NCBI GenBank assembly: GCA_900073065.1
Contig: FJOG01000037.1
Location: 368,216 to 383,052 of the forward strand
Length of the DNA stretch: 14,837 bases
Origin: Phialocephala subalpina
Taxonomy: Eukaryota > Ascomycota > Leotiomycetes > Helotiales > Mollisiaceae
Direction: 5' to 3'
In this document: positions 1 to 8,410 of the stretch, piece after piece
How the letters are laid out: each line of letters opens with the position of its first letter
How positions within the stretch are numbered: position 1 is the stretch's first letter
The notes under the pieces: model-generated
The model's database searches: none
What the model was told of the DNA's origin: nothing
Seen by the model: the letters and a program-made list of their open reading frames with translations, nothing else
Made by a program: the position numbers and the translations under genes

Positions 1-740
1 CCCCGAACTCGAAGATAACCAAGACAAACAATAGTGCTGAAATCTAGGTGCTCAATCTCTCAGCCGGACCCCGTGAGGCGGTTCCGTGAAACCTCTCTGC
101 GTGAATCAGTAATTGCACTCGTTCCTCCAGCCTAACGGCGCAAATCCAACACCTTGGAGGTTACACGGCATAGGTCCCGAGCGCGCGGCTCGAGCCCAAA
201 TTTCCGCGTACCAAAGAATCATGGCTTTTCAGATACTCGGTTCCCTCTTCGATACGTCGGCCGCAAATCGCCTCATGAGTAAAATGTTGGATATCTAATT
301 GTGGACTGCGTGGAAAGATGCTGTAAGCACAGGATCTGCCGAACGCAATCGGCCAAATACTTGGTAGTTCGGAGGAATAATGAACCCGCTGAGTATAAAT
401 GACAGCAAAACCGGTTCAAGTGATATAATCGAGAAACCGTCGGTCAAATCCCAGCGACTGCACACGAAGAGGAAGCCAGTTTCGCAAGCTACTATAACTT
501 CTTTGCTCGGTGTTAAAATTTTAGTAATTCAAAATCTTGATCGGAACCACACAATGACTGCTTGAATTCCTTGAAGGTGGAGTGCAAAAAAGCTTGTGGC
601 ATCAAATGGGCTGTTAGCTTGAAGTGGAGCCCAAAACGACTTTGACTGTTAGCTGAAAATTGGCCCATCAGCCGAAAAGTGGGCTGTGGCTGACTGTGGC
701 TGCGGCTCGCAAAACCTTGAAAGCCGAAATCAAGTGATCA
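1..740. other. Normal-composition segment with no confident gene
   Basis: Base composition here is balanced, unlike the AT-rich DNA that follows. Open frames at 113-298 and 380-565 are only 61 codons each, show no domain I recognise, and are not joined by a convincing intron. From about 560 to 730 the sequence is rich in GGCT and in short direct and inverted repeats, for example CTGTTAGCT at 611-619 and 645-653. That suggests a non-coding transposon end or a decayed repeat rather than a gene. It could also be the edge of a gene lying outside the window. Confidence 0.4.
681..710. repeat. GGCT-rich short repeat cluster
   Basis: Four GGCT units occur within 30 bases, spaced by TG, GACTG and GC. 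Clusters of short GC-rich subterminal repeats are common near the ends of hAT-type DNA transposons and their miniature derivatives in fungi. No terminal inverted repeat or target duplication was found here, so assignment to such an element is only a suggestion. Confidence 0.25.
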
Positions 741-1500
741 GCGGATCTATAGTAATAAACTCTTCATAGGTTAGCCTCCCATTGAATAAAACAATTAACG
801 ACTATATAATTTACCTTATAATTATATTCGAAATCGGTTTTAATTCCAATACTCTATGAGTTTATTTTAATTTTATATTATTAGAATATTAATATTATTA
901 TAATTAGATTAATTTAATTCTTGTATTTAGTGATTTCGTTTGCTTATTAAAGTATAATAAGACAACGGATTAATATTTAAGGATTAGGGTGATATTAATA
1001 CGAGGCCCGGATTTCAACCAAATAATACGTTTGGTAATACCTTTAATAATTAAATATTATAATTAACGATATATTTAATTATATATAAGTTATTTTCTTC
1101 TTGTATTCCGTTTTACCTATTATAGTTTAATAGGATCACTATAGCCTAAAAATAATAAATTAATATATTAGGCTTCAATGAGATCTATAAGTACCAATAA
1201 ATGCCTTATAAAGTATTTAAGCTTTGAAGTTTACTTATAAATATAGAATTCATGCTTATTATAAATAGGTTCTTTCAGTATTTGAATATAATAGTTCACG
1301 TGTCTTTAAAATACTACCCATCACATATAGCGTCGATTATCACGGACGCAAAGCTCCTTTTATTAGAGGATTCAATCTCGTTAATACTATGCTTCTATAT
1401 TTGCTATTATTTATTATACGCGGTAAAGTTTATTAAGGCGCAAAATCAAAGGTTATTCTTGAATTCTTACATGCTCAAATAGACCTAGGTAATATTCTGT
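741..1500. other. AT-rich, probably RIP-mutated intergenic DNA
   Basis: The composition drops sharply to runs of A and T with frequent TpA and many stops in all frames. A 76-codon ATG frame at 1252-1482 exists, but it is built of AT-rich codons with no motif and no neighbour support. A possible small intron (GTAATA near 1489, CTAAC at 1526-1530, TAG at 1541-1543) lies at the edge, but no coding exon joins it to the HET frame. I see no recognisable element. Confidence 0.5.
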
Positions 1501-1680
1501 TCAACTTCTCGAGTTCTCTAATATCCTAACCTATGTACGGTAGACCTCAACCTTTTTCTAGAACACATTTCCTCGTCATCTCGCATCCTGTTCTTCAGTT
1601 TGAAATAACCGAGTCCGCCTATTCATATATACATGAGACAGCTAAGCCTTCATAACAGACGGACTTAGACAAGCCCCGCG

Positions 1681-3495
1681 ATAGATCCCTTCTATCGAAA
1701 ATTAGGGGAAAATGAGATTCAAGTCCTCGAGATCCTCCCTGGCACCGAATCGAGCATCATCCAATGTCAGCTGGAGCACATCATACTAGGAAGGCCGGCA
1801 CAATATAACGCTCTCTCATATACTTGGGGGGACCCTATTGCTCTAAGGATTGAGATCACCGTTAATGGACACAAGTTGAGAGTAACCGAGAATTGTAAGC
1901 TCGCTTTGCAGGAGCTTAGGCGCGAAGCGAAGGTCAACTCCAAGATTCAAGTTATTTGGATCGATGCTATCTGCATCAATCAAGGGGATCCAGAAGAGAG
2001 ACGTCAGCAAGTATTGATAATGAGATCAATCTATATAGGGGCCCAAAATCTCATCATCTGGCTTGGTCCTGAGGCCGACGACAGCGTCAAAGCCATCGAA
2101 ATACTTACTAAGTTCGTACGATGTGAATGTGAGGGCCCGAAGCATCTCCAAGAATGGCAGAAATACTTTGAAGGGCCTAGCCGCTACAAGCATTGGCTTT
2201 CGATTGCAAAGTTTTTCTCACGGTCTTGGTTTAGACGTGTTTGGGTCGTCCAGGAATATACAGCTTTTGCTAATAAAAATGAACCCGAGTTCTACTGTAG
2301 AAGCAATCGATTGAAAAGAAGCGCAATAAATCTAGCGGCACTCGCTGGGGACTTCTGGATGAACACTTCACCAATCTATCCGCCTGGAAAAGAGTATAAG
2401 GCCGACAATGAGTATGTGTCACGTGCACGTGCTGTTTATCCAACATTTTCAGGAGGGCTAAGGTGCATCATGGGCATGGCGGTGGATTCCATCAAGCGAC
2501 CACGAGTGGCAGCAGATGCTGCTCTTTACCTTTTTGCAAAGATCTTTGTCAATACAGAACGGCAGGCAACAGATCCCAGAGATATAATTTACGCACACTT
2601 GCATTCGATTCCTGAGATTGATCCTGATTCAGACTTGCAGGAAGCAAAGGCGTACAAGGATCTCGTTAGAAGCACGTCTAACGGTTTTGCTGTAGTCGAA
2701 ACAGGTGAAATCTCAAGGTATGTTATACCCTATCTACCAGACCTGATTGTAGACTACAACGCTTCACTGGAAGATGTTTCTGCTAGCCTGGTACAATATA
2801 TAGTTCATGCAACGAACAAACTCAATATCTTAAGCCTTTGTTACCAAGATTCCACCTACAAATCACGAAAATGGGCTCTAGACCTGAGCAGTCTCTCTTG
2901 GCACACACCAGGTAGCATTCTCGCTGGCACATTTCTTTTCGCAAGTCGCCATGACTCGTTCCGTGCTTCGAAAGCAGTTGATGCATCTGCTACATTTAGC
3001 GATAACCTTTCTATACTATCAATAAAAGGATTTCGGTGGAGCAAAGTTCAGCGCGTTTTTCAAGATTTATTGCCAGGTGTAGAAGATCAAGATCAAATAA
3101 CTGGATATATACAACCTAGGTTAGCAAAGGTGATCTTGAACTATTCGATGGAGGTCGGATTCTGTGGAACGCTCAAAGAAGCAGCGTTAGCCTTTGTGGA
3201 GGCGCATAGTTCATCTAGCAATCAAAGTGGACATCCAAAGACGTCGAATCCTGATCATAGCTCTCGAACTCCGTTTTTGACAGAAAACGGGAACTTTGGC
3301 TATGGATGGAGATGGGTGAGGATTAGGGATTACGTTTGTGTTATTCTCGGCTGCGACGTTCCGCTGATCTTACGACCTTCATTGGATTGCTGGGAGCTGA
3401 TTGGAGACTGCTACGTACCTGGTATTATGAAAGGAGAGGCTATGGAGGAACTTAAGAATGCTAGGGTGGAGCTAACCACCTTTGATTGTATCTAA
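1681..3495 (+). CDS. HET-domain (heterokaryon incompatibility) protein, start codon unresolved
   Basis: HET-domain proteins act in fungal non-self recognition and can trigger death of fused cells; the individual role of this one is unknown. Counting codon 1681 as residue 1, the frame gives 604 residues. The domain motifs are YNALSYTWGDP (42-52), IWIDAICINQ (92-101) and SRSWFRRVWVVQEY (180-193). The C-terminus carries the usual ending of the family, DYVCVILG followed by VPLILRP and CYVPGIMKGEA (from 577). Length is normal for the family and no intron is needed inside. The frame is open from 1669, after TAG at 1666-1668, yet its first in-frame ATG is at 2020, inside the domain. ATA at 1681 is followed by DPFYRKLGENEIQVLEILPG, a typical N-terminus for the family, so the original start may have been ATG there. 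Otherwise an upstream exon is needed. The family call is firm; whether it is functional is open. Confidence 0.85.
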   Translation: MDPFYRKLGENEIQVLEILPGTESSIIQCQLEHIILGRPAQYNALSYTWGDPIALRIEITVNGHKLRVTENCKLALQELRREAKVNSKIQVIWIDAICINQGDPEERRQQVLIMRSIYIGAQNLIIWLGPEADDSVKAIEILTKFVRCECEGPKHLQEWQKYFEGPSRYKHWLSIAKFFSRSWFRRVWVVQEYTAFANKNEPEFYCRSNRLKRSAINLAALAGDFWMNTSPIYPPGKEYKADNEYVSRARAVYPTFSGGLRCIMGMAVDSIKRPRVAADAALYLFAKIFVNTERQATDPRDIIYAHLHSIPEIDPDSDLQEAKAYKDLVRSTSNGFAVVETGEISRYVIPYLPDLIVDYNASLEDVSASLVQYIVHATNKLNILSLCYQDSTYKSRKWALDLSSLSWHTPGSILAGTFLFASRHDSFRASKAVDASATFSDNLSILSIKGFRWSKVQRVFQDLLPGVEDQDQITGYIQPRLAKVILNYSMEVGFCGTLKEAALAFVEAHSSSSNQSGHPKTSNPDHSSRTPFLTENGNFGYGWRWVRIRDYVCVILGCDVPLILRPSLDCWELIGDCYVPGIMKGEAMEELKNARVELTTFDCI

Positions 3496-3826
3496 CTGTC
3501 ACGGAGCATCGGGATGGGTTAGTTTCTATCACAGACCATTCACGGCTGTCGCTGCGCATAGAAAGCATATGTAAGTATCAGGGCTAATTATGGGAGTAAG
3601 AAATCATAGCTCAATGAGATGACTTTAGCTGTTATTTCGCGCCAATCCTCACCTCACTTTGCGTGCGCGCCAGGCAACGGCGCACGTGACCCCTCGCCGC
3701 TCTTCTCACCCTCGCTTCACCTCACCCTCACCCATCCTCACCGGCCTTCATTGTGCGCTCTCCACCACCTCACCTCTGCTCACCCACCCCTAGTAGTTTA
3801 ATCTATTAACCAAAGTTATATTTAAA
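3496..3826. other. Intergenic spacer between the HET gene and the cyclase-like gene
   Basis: The spacer separates two genes on the same strand. Its first 140 bases show nothing notable. The second half is the pyrimidine-rich tract described separately. The last 30 bases are AT-rich and run into the ATG at 3827. The 60-codon frame at 3619-3801 is a product of the CT-rich repeats, not a gene. Confidence 0.6.
3640..3792 (+). promoter_or_regulatory. Pyrimidine-rich promoter-like tract with CACGTG box
   Basis: Eight copies of TCACC lie on this strand between about 3648 and 3785, giving a C- and T-rich tract that ends about 35 bases before the ATG of the cyclase-like gene. Pyrimidine-rich tracts just upstream of the start are common in ascomycete core promoters. 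A palindromic CACGTG at 3683-3688, in the context GCGCACGTGACC, matches the E-box bound by bHLH regulators in fungi. No clear TATA box is seen. The role is inferred from position and composition only. Confidence 0.45.
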
Positions 3827-4822
3827 ATGCTCTCCCGGGATGCAGTGATTGACTGGTTGCTGGGGTCCGACGCGTCAATCCGGTGGCAGGTCATGCGCGA
3901 TTTGCTCGACGCACCAGAGTCGGAATGGTCGGCCGAGCGAAGCAAAGTCGAAGTGGAGGGATGGGGCGCCAAGCTGATCTCCCACCAGGACGAGGATGGG
4001 CAATGGGCAGGAGCAGCATTCTTCCCACGCAATTTTCCAGCGAGTGAATGGAAAGAGATCGGCCAGCCGTGGACGGCAACGTGCTTCTCTCTGTCGCAGC
4101 TCCGCGAGTTCGGCCTTGACCCTTTGTCGGAGCGGGCCAAACGAACTGTAGCGCTGGTTGGCGAGAATTCGCGCTGGGAAGAGGGCAACCAGCTATACTG
4201 GGATGGTGAGGCGGAGGAGTGCATCAACGGCCGGACGGTCGCGGACGGCGCCTATTTCGGTGTTGACATCTCGCCCATCGTCAACCGGCTCCTGAGCGAA
4301 CGTCTCGGAGACGGTGGATGGAACTGCGAGAGAGCGAATGGCTCCGTTCGCTCATCATTCGCCACAACGATTAACGTTCTGGAAGGGTTGCTGGAGTACG
4401 AGAAAGCGACAGGTGGTACGGCAGAATCCATTGCAGCCCGTAGGTTGGGAGATGAATATCTCCTGAAGCGCCACCTCTTTCGCCGGCTGACTACCGGTAA
4501 GCCGGCCGACGAAGCATTTCTCCAGTTCCTACACCCGAACCGCTGGCACTATGATGTTCTACGCGCTCTCGATTACTTCCGCAGCATGGCGCTACTCACT
4601 GGTGCTGATCCAGATCCACGTCTCGGGGAGGCTATCGATCACGTTCGCTCGAGATGTCTCGAGGATGGAAGGTGGGCTTTAGACTGGAGTCTGCCTGGAC
4701 GAGCTTGGTTCCAGGTGAACGCCGGCCCCGGAAAACCCTCTCCCTGGGTGACACTCCGCGCGATGCGTGTTCTCAAGTGGTGGGATGACAAACATGCTCA
4801 GACGACTTCTATAGAACACTAG
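3827..4822 (+). CDS. Squalene-cyclase-like / prenyltransferase-fold protein, bacterial-type
   Basis: This is a 331-residue intronless protein. It carries aromatic repeat motifs of the alpha/alpha-barrel seen in squalene cyclases and prenyltransferases: DEDGQW (55-60), GDGGWNC (161-167) and LEDGRW (278-283). Further marks are ECING (131-135), RSSFATTINVLEGL (175-188), LHPNRWHYDVLRALDYFR (235-252) and GKPSPWVTLRAMRVLKWW (302-319). It is about half the length of a full triterpene cyclase, and I find no DxDD acid motif, so it is unlikely to be a classical squalene-hopene cyclase. The overall pattern matches, from memory, short bacterial proteins labelled squalene cyclase or prenyltransferase/squalene-oxidase repeat proteins, whose substrate is not established. 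The start is supported by an A at -3 and the pyrimidine tract upstream. GC content is visibly higher than in the HET gene (37 of 60 bases at 3841-3900, against 24 of 60 at 2581-2640). No RIP-type stops are present. Lack of introns and the bacterial likeness suggest horizontal transfer. Confidence 0.8.
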   Translation: MLSRDAVIDWLLGSDASIRWQVMRDLLDAPESEWSAERSKVEVEGWGAKLISHQDEDGQWAGAAFFPRNFPASEWKEIGQPWTATCFSLSQLREFGLDPLSERAKRTVALVGENSRWEEGNQLYWDGEAEECINGRTVADGAYFGVDISPIVNRLLSERLGDGGWNCERANGSVRSSFATTINVLEGLLEYEKATGGTAESIAARRLGDEYLLKRHLFRRLTTGKPADEAFLQFLHPNRWHYDVLRALDYFRSMALLTGADPDPRLGEAIDHVRSRCLEDGRWALDWSLPGRAWFQVNAGPGKPSPWVTLRAMRVLKWWDDKHAQTTSIEH

Positions 4823-5733
4823 ACTACCTAGGTAATTTCAAAAGGACATTTCTCGTGAAATCTGTGGATGAGGCAAATGCGAAGCTTAAGCTGCCCAAAA
4901 AGTTAACCTAGATAACCAATTCCATAATTAAGTCAGCAAGGATACAAAGTCGATTTGGATCATGTTGTTCCGAATCTGGTTATATATGGAAAAGGCTTGC
5001 GCTGGCTCTACTTGTACAGTACACACAATTTTTCAATGATACATGCGAGAATGAAGGATTTGGTATTACGACGTCATCTTTATCAAACCCATCCCTCCCT
5101 GCATGCTATCCAAAGCGTTCTGAGACTTCATATACGAGACCAACAAGGGCATTTGATATGCAGGCATGGGGTTCCTCCGAACATACTGCTACTTGATTCA
5201 ATATAAAGTCGATTTCCGCATCGCGGTTGAGAATCATCTACTCCCCGCCATCGACGGCCAGGCGGCCATGACATTCGAGCAATTTATAGAATTTATCATG
5301 CGAGTCGAACATATAGACAACTCCTAAGTATCGTACCGGTTCCGATACCGATCGCTGCGCCTATCCGAGCTCAACTACATGGCCATTTTTATGGGGAAGC
5401 TCACGTATTTCCACATATACCCTAGTGGAGAGACTACTTTACCCACCTGTTTCCCCTTATAATCACGGCCATCGCGGTTTTGTCAATCATTCTCAGCTCT
5501 ATATAGGTCGAGCTTGCCGTCGACGCACTAGCCGGCAGTAATCCTTTACCCGGGTTCGCGGGGACTTCGCAGTGGAGTGTAATGGTTATAATATCTTTAA
5601 TAACGATATTTATTACCATTATCTTAATTTTAACTATTTTCCTTTTCCTCAAAACCCAAATTATTACTCTGATAATAATTCGAAGGAATAAGAAGACTTA
5701 TATTACCGAGATATAAATATTATAATTATTACG
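4823..5733. other. Mixed-composition segment with unassigned coding-like remnants
   Basis: No firm gene is visible. The plus-strand frame starting after TAG at 4909 stays open to TGA at 5194-5196 (94 codons) but has no ATG at its start; its coding-like end reads TRAFDMQAWGSSEHTAT. A second plus frame with ATG at 5166 runs to TAA at 5325 and includes DGQAAMTFEQFIEFIMRVEH, which vaguely recalls the C-terminal part of a retrotransposon Gag. Both may be decayed pieces of genes or transposons. After about 5580 the DNA becomes AT-rich. Confidence 0.35.
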
Positions 5734-5990
5734 TATAGGATTGGGTATCCTACTAGCGCAGCCTCTGGCTGGCTTATAGCCACCACCTAAGGCTGCGCAG
5801 CCTCTATAACCTACGTAGGGCTCGCGTAAGCTTACGCGTAGCGTAGGAGGTCTTACGAGGGCTGTGCGGTTATTATTCTTAGGCTGTTATTCTGTATATA
5901 AGGGCTCTCTAAATCTCTAGTAAAAGGATAAAGATTAGTCTAGTACCAATTTGACCTATTGTTGCCTCCTTCTATTCTACACCTCATAAT
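5734..5990 (+). repeat. Palindrome-dense TATA-bearing repeat, possibly a solo or orphan LTR
   Basis: This GC-richer patch sits in AT-rich DNA. It packs a hairpin TAGGAT/ATCCTA (5736-5752), an inverted pair GCGCAGCC/GGCTGCGC (5756-5763 and 5791-5798), a direct repeat GCGCAGCCTCT (5756 and 5795), and palindromes GGCTGCGCAGCC (5791-5802), CCTACGTAGG (5810-5819) and CGCGTAAGCTTACGCG (5823-5838). Then follows TATATAAGGG at 5895. A promoter box after a structured upstream part fits an LTR (U3-R-U5) read on the plus strand. No second copy lies in the window and no target duplication was found, so the borders are guesses. Confidence 0.35.
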
Positions 5991-6677
5991 AATCAAGTAA
6001 TAATAATATTAATTTATAAGCTTTTCTATTAAAAGAGAATTCCTTTAATATTACCAATAAAATAAAATAATTTTTCTTTTCGAATAAAAATAAATTTCTT
6101 TTAAAATTAAAATTAAAATATAATAATAAACTATTATTATCTAATTACTTATTATAAGTATAATTTTTAAATTCAAAAAATATTTTAGATTATTATATCA
6201 CAAATTATAATTTCTAGGTTTTAATATGAAACTTCGAAGTTTTTAAATTCTTAATATATTAAATTTATATATTATAAATTAAAATAATCCAAATTATAAT
6301 ATTATAAATCGAATTACTTTAATTTATATATTACGAATATTATAAAGCTTGAGGACTTGAAACTTGGTAATATAAAGGCAATATAATAGAACTTTAAAAG
6401 GGAGGTCACGGGTATAAATAAGTTACGTGATAGATCTTTGGGATCTTGAGAATCGAGGTTTGATCCTTTAGATCCAAAGATCCAGAATAATACAAGGGAT
6501 TATATAACTTGGAATATTTCTCATTTAAATAAAAGTTTTATATTTAATTCAAATAATATTCTTATATTTGTAATTACGTAATACTTCGGATTATTATTAT
6601 ATAATAACTTTATATTTATATTAAACTTTTATTTAAAACTTTTTAATCGAATATACGAAACTTAATTTTATTATTAA
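5991..6677. other. AT-rich RIP-like DNA with one inverted repeat
   Basis: The tract is mainly A and T, with stops in all frames and no gene. A less mutated patch at about 6395-6500 contains the motif TCACGGGTATAAATAAG and an imperfect inverted repeat, GATCTTTGGGATC at 6433-6445 against GATCCAAAGATCC at 6471-6483, separated by 25 bases. It may be the end of another decayed repeat, but nothing assigns it. Confidence 0.45.
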
Positions 6678-7268
6678 ATGCGTTGATTCGCGTTAGGCTT
6701 TCTACTTGAGTCTGACGCCACTTTCAACAAGGAAGCCCGTCGCCTGCTCCTTCATAACCTCGTCGGGGTTGATAATTGCGGTAAAACGTTTCCGGCAATG
6801 CAGCTTTTTGCTATCAATGAAGACGCTCGTGTGTTTGAGAAGGTTGAAGATGTCTAGGACCGTTCTATCTTCTATGATTGTCCATGCCCTGCTGTCCTGG
6901 CTGGAGACTTCGCTGCTGGGTTGACGGCATCTGTTGCTCGATCTGCTATTAAGAGAAAGGAGGCTGCTCGCAAAACTGAAGAGATCTCTGCCGGAAAGGG
7001 TAAAGGGAGAGCTGTTGATGATGATGATAATATTGATATTGTCCCGATCGGTGGACTGGAAGATGTCGTTGCCGCGCGGCCTGAGCTCGAACCGTGGGAA
7101 CCAGACTCGCAAACAATTATCGTAGATTGTATTACGGATGTCGACGACTCGATATAACTGTTCACTGAGCTGTATATGATCTTACAGCGTTGCGAGAAGC
7201 ATGCGGTAGATGCGATCAAGGGCAGACTCATTAGAAAAGGCGAACCAGAAATTAATTCACGTTTTAGC
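6678..7268 (+). pseudogene. Mutator-like element (MULE) transposase remnant
   Basis: One reading frame (ATG at 6678) continues to about 7268, broken only by TGA at 6684, TAG at 6855 and TAA at 7155. Each stop is one C-to-T step from CGA, CAG or CAA. The residues match the MULE transposase catalytic domain of the DDE class, which cuts and moves Mutator-type DNA transposons. ESDATFN carries the first Asp (6714-6716), followed by VGVDNCGKTFPAMQLF. FYDCPCPAVLAGDFAAGLTA carries the second Asp (6906-6908). LQRCEKHAVDAIKGRLI carries the Cys-x2-His element (from 7191). A lysine- and acid-rich insert with DDDD lies between the last two. The third acidic residue and the N-terminal zinc region are missing; both sides run into AT-rich DNA. 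No terminal inverted repeats were found. Confidence 0.75.
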
Positions 7269-8158
7269 GTAATTATAATTAAGGAGAAGGGTTTAACCAT
7301 AGATATAAAGAATATAATAATATAAGTAAACATAAATATAAAGCGTTATATAGCCTATTATTAATCAAATAAACTTAGGATATATAATAAAAATTAATAT
7401 TATATATAATATTTAATAAAATAAATAATATTATTACGAATATTTTGAATATATAAAGAATAAAAATATAAACCCTTTTTATAATATTAGTTTATAAATT
7501 ATTATTTACTTATAAACGAATTAATTAATAAAAATATTATTATAATATTAATATTTAAAGTATTTTTTAAATTATTAAAAAATATTTAAAAAATATTTTT
7601 AGGAATTCCTTTGATTTTTTAATAAAATTATTTATATAAATTAAAAACTTTATTATAAATTATTATTAAATTTTCTAATTAATATATAAACTTGGAAATT
7701 AAAAAAAAATATATAAAATAAAAAATAAAAAATTATTAATTTAATTTAATATTATTTTTTAAATTATTATATTCAAATATTTTTATTTAATTTTCGAATA
7801 TTTCAAATTATTAATCTTATTATATTAAGATATTTTCTTTTGTTTCGGAAGAAAAAGAATTATCCGCCGGCAAATAAATTTTTAAACCGATTTTTCCCTT
7901 TTTTATTTTTTATTTCGTTATATATTTTACTTTGTAAACCTCGTAAAAACGTTTTTACAAAGGGTTATAAAACTTTAAAAAATATTTAAACTTAAAAATA
8001 TTATATAATCATAGTAAATATTCTTAAATTTAATGGGAATTATTTAATAAATTATAATATTCATAGAAATGTATTTGAATTTATTATAAAAAAATATTTA
8101 TATAATATTAAACTTTAATTTAAAATTAATATAAACGCTTATAAAATATAATGCTTTT
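7269..8158. other. Extremely AT-rich RIP-mutated DNA
   Basis: Nearly every codon frame is broken and G and C are rare. It probably continues the decayed MULE or another transposon, but no motif survives. The only local structure is a perfect 16-base palindrome GTAAAAACGTTTTTAC at 7943-7958, framed by CTTTGTAAA (7930-7938) and TTTACAAAG (7954-7962). A slightly GC-richer island occurs at about 7845-7890. Confidence 0.5.
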
Positions 8159-8163
8159 ATAAA
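8159..8163. repeat. Target-site duplication, left copy (ATAAA)
   Basis: The five bases before the left LTR, ATAAA, are identical to those after the right LTR. A 5-base duplication is usual for copia integrase. This fixes the insertion site and shows that the two LTRs belong to one insertion. Confidence 0.9.
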
Positions 8164-8410
8164 TGTCGGTATAATCATGTGATCGCTTAGCGATGGGATG
8201 GAGGGGCGGATTCAAGGGTGGATAGAGGGGTGGAGCTTTGATCTTTATCACCCTAGCAATTATTGTCTCAATATCTCATTTCTTTAATTATATAAGTAGT
8301 TAAGTGCCCCTTTTAAAAAGGGGTAGACAAATTAAACAAAACAAAGAATATATTTATTAATACTAAATTAAAATCTTATTATTTAATAAGGATTCTCGGA
8401 CGTTCTAATA
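8164..8410 (+). repeat. 5' long terminal repeat of the copia element
   Basis: It begins TGTCGG and ends TTCTAATA, probably TTCTAACA before a C-to-T change, giving the standard TG...CA ends. It aligns to the right LTR over all 247 bases without a gap. A TATA-like TATATAAG lies at 8289-8296 and would drive the element's transcript. A 17-base hairpin CCCCTTTT-A-AAAAGGGG lies just after it at 8307-8323, and ATCGC-TTA-GCGAT lies near the left end. It is less mutated than the right LTR at most differing sites. Confidence 0.95.

Noticed and set aside
113..565. Two 61-codon frames near the left edge
   Set aside because: They are short, in different frames, have no recognisable domain, and no intron with good borders joins them.
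961..1000. TTAGGG-like string suggesting a telomere
   Set aside because: Only a single GATTAGGGT occurs and there is no tandem array.
1252..1482. 76-codon ATG frame in AT-rich DNA
   Set aside because: It is made of AT-rich codons in a mutated tract, with no motif and no link by splicing to the HET frame.
1489..1543. Possible 55-base intron upstream of the HET frame (GTAATA, CTAAC, TAG)
   Set aside because: The sequence after it has stops before 1669 and no ATG exon connects to the HET frame; at most it is a 5' untranslated intron.
3790..4227. 145-codon minus-strand frame under the cyclase-like gene
   Set aside because: It is a GC-driven shadow of the plus-strand gene, with a serine-rich, motif-free product.
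3827..4822. True squalene-hopene or oxidosqualene cyclase
   Set aside because: The protein is about half the needed length and I find no DxDD or DCTAE acid motif.
6872..7333. 153-codon minus-strand frame opposite the MULE remnant
   Set aside because: The plus strand carries clear transposase motifs; the minus product is low-complexity, rich in serine and isoleucine.
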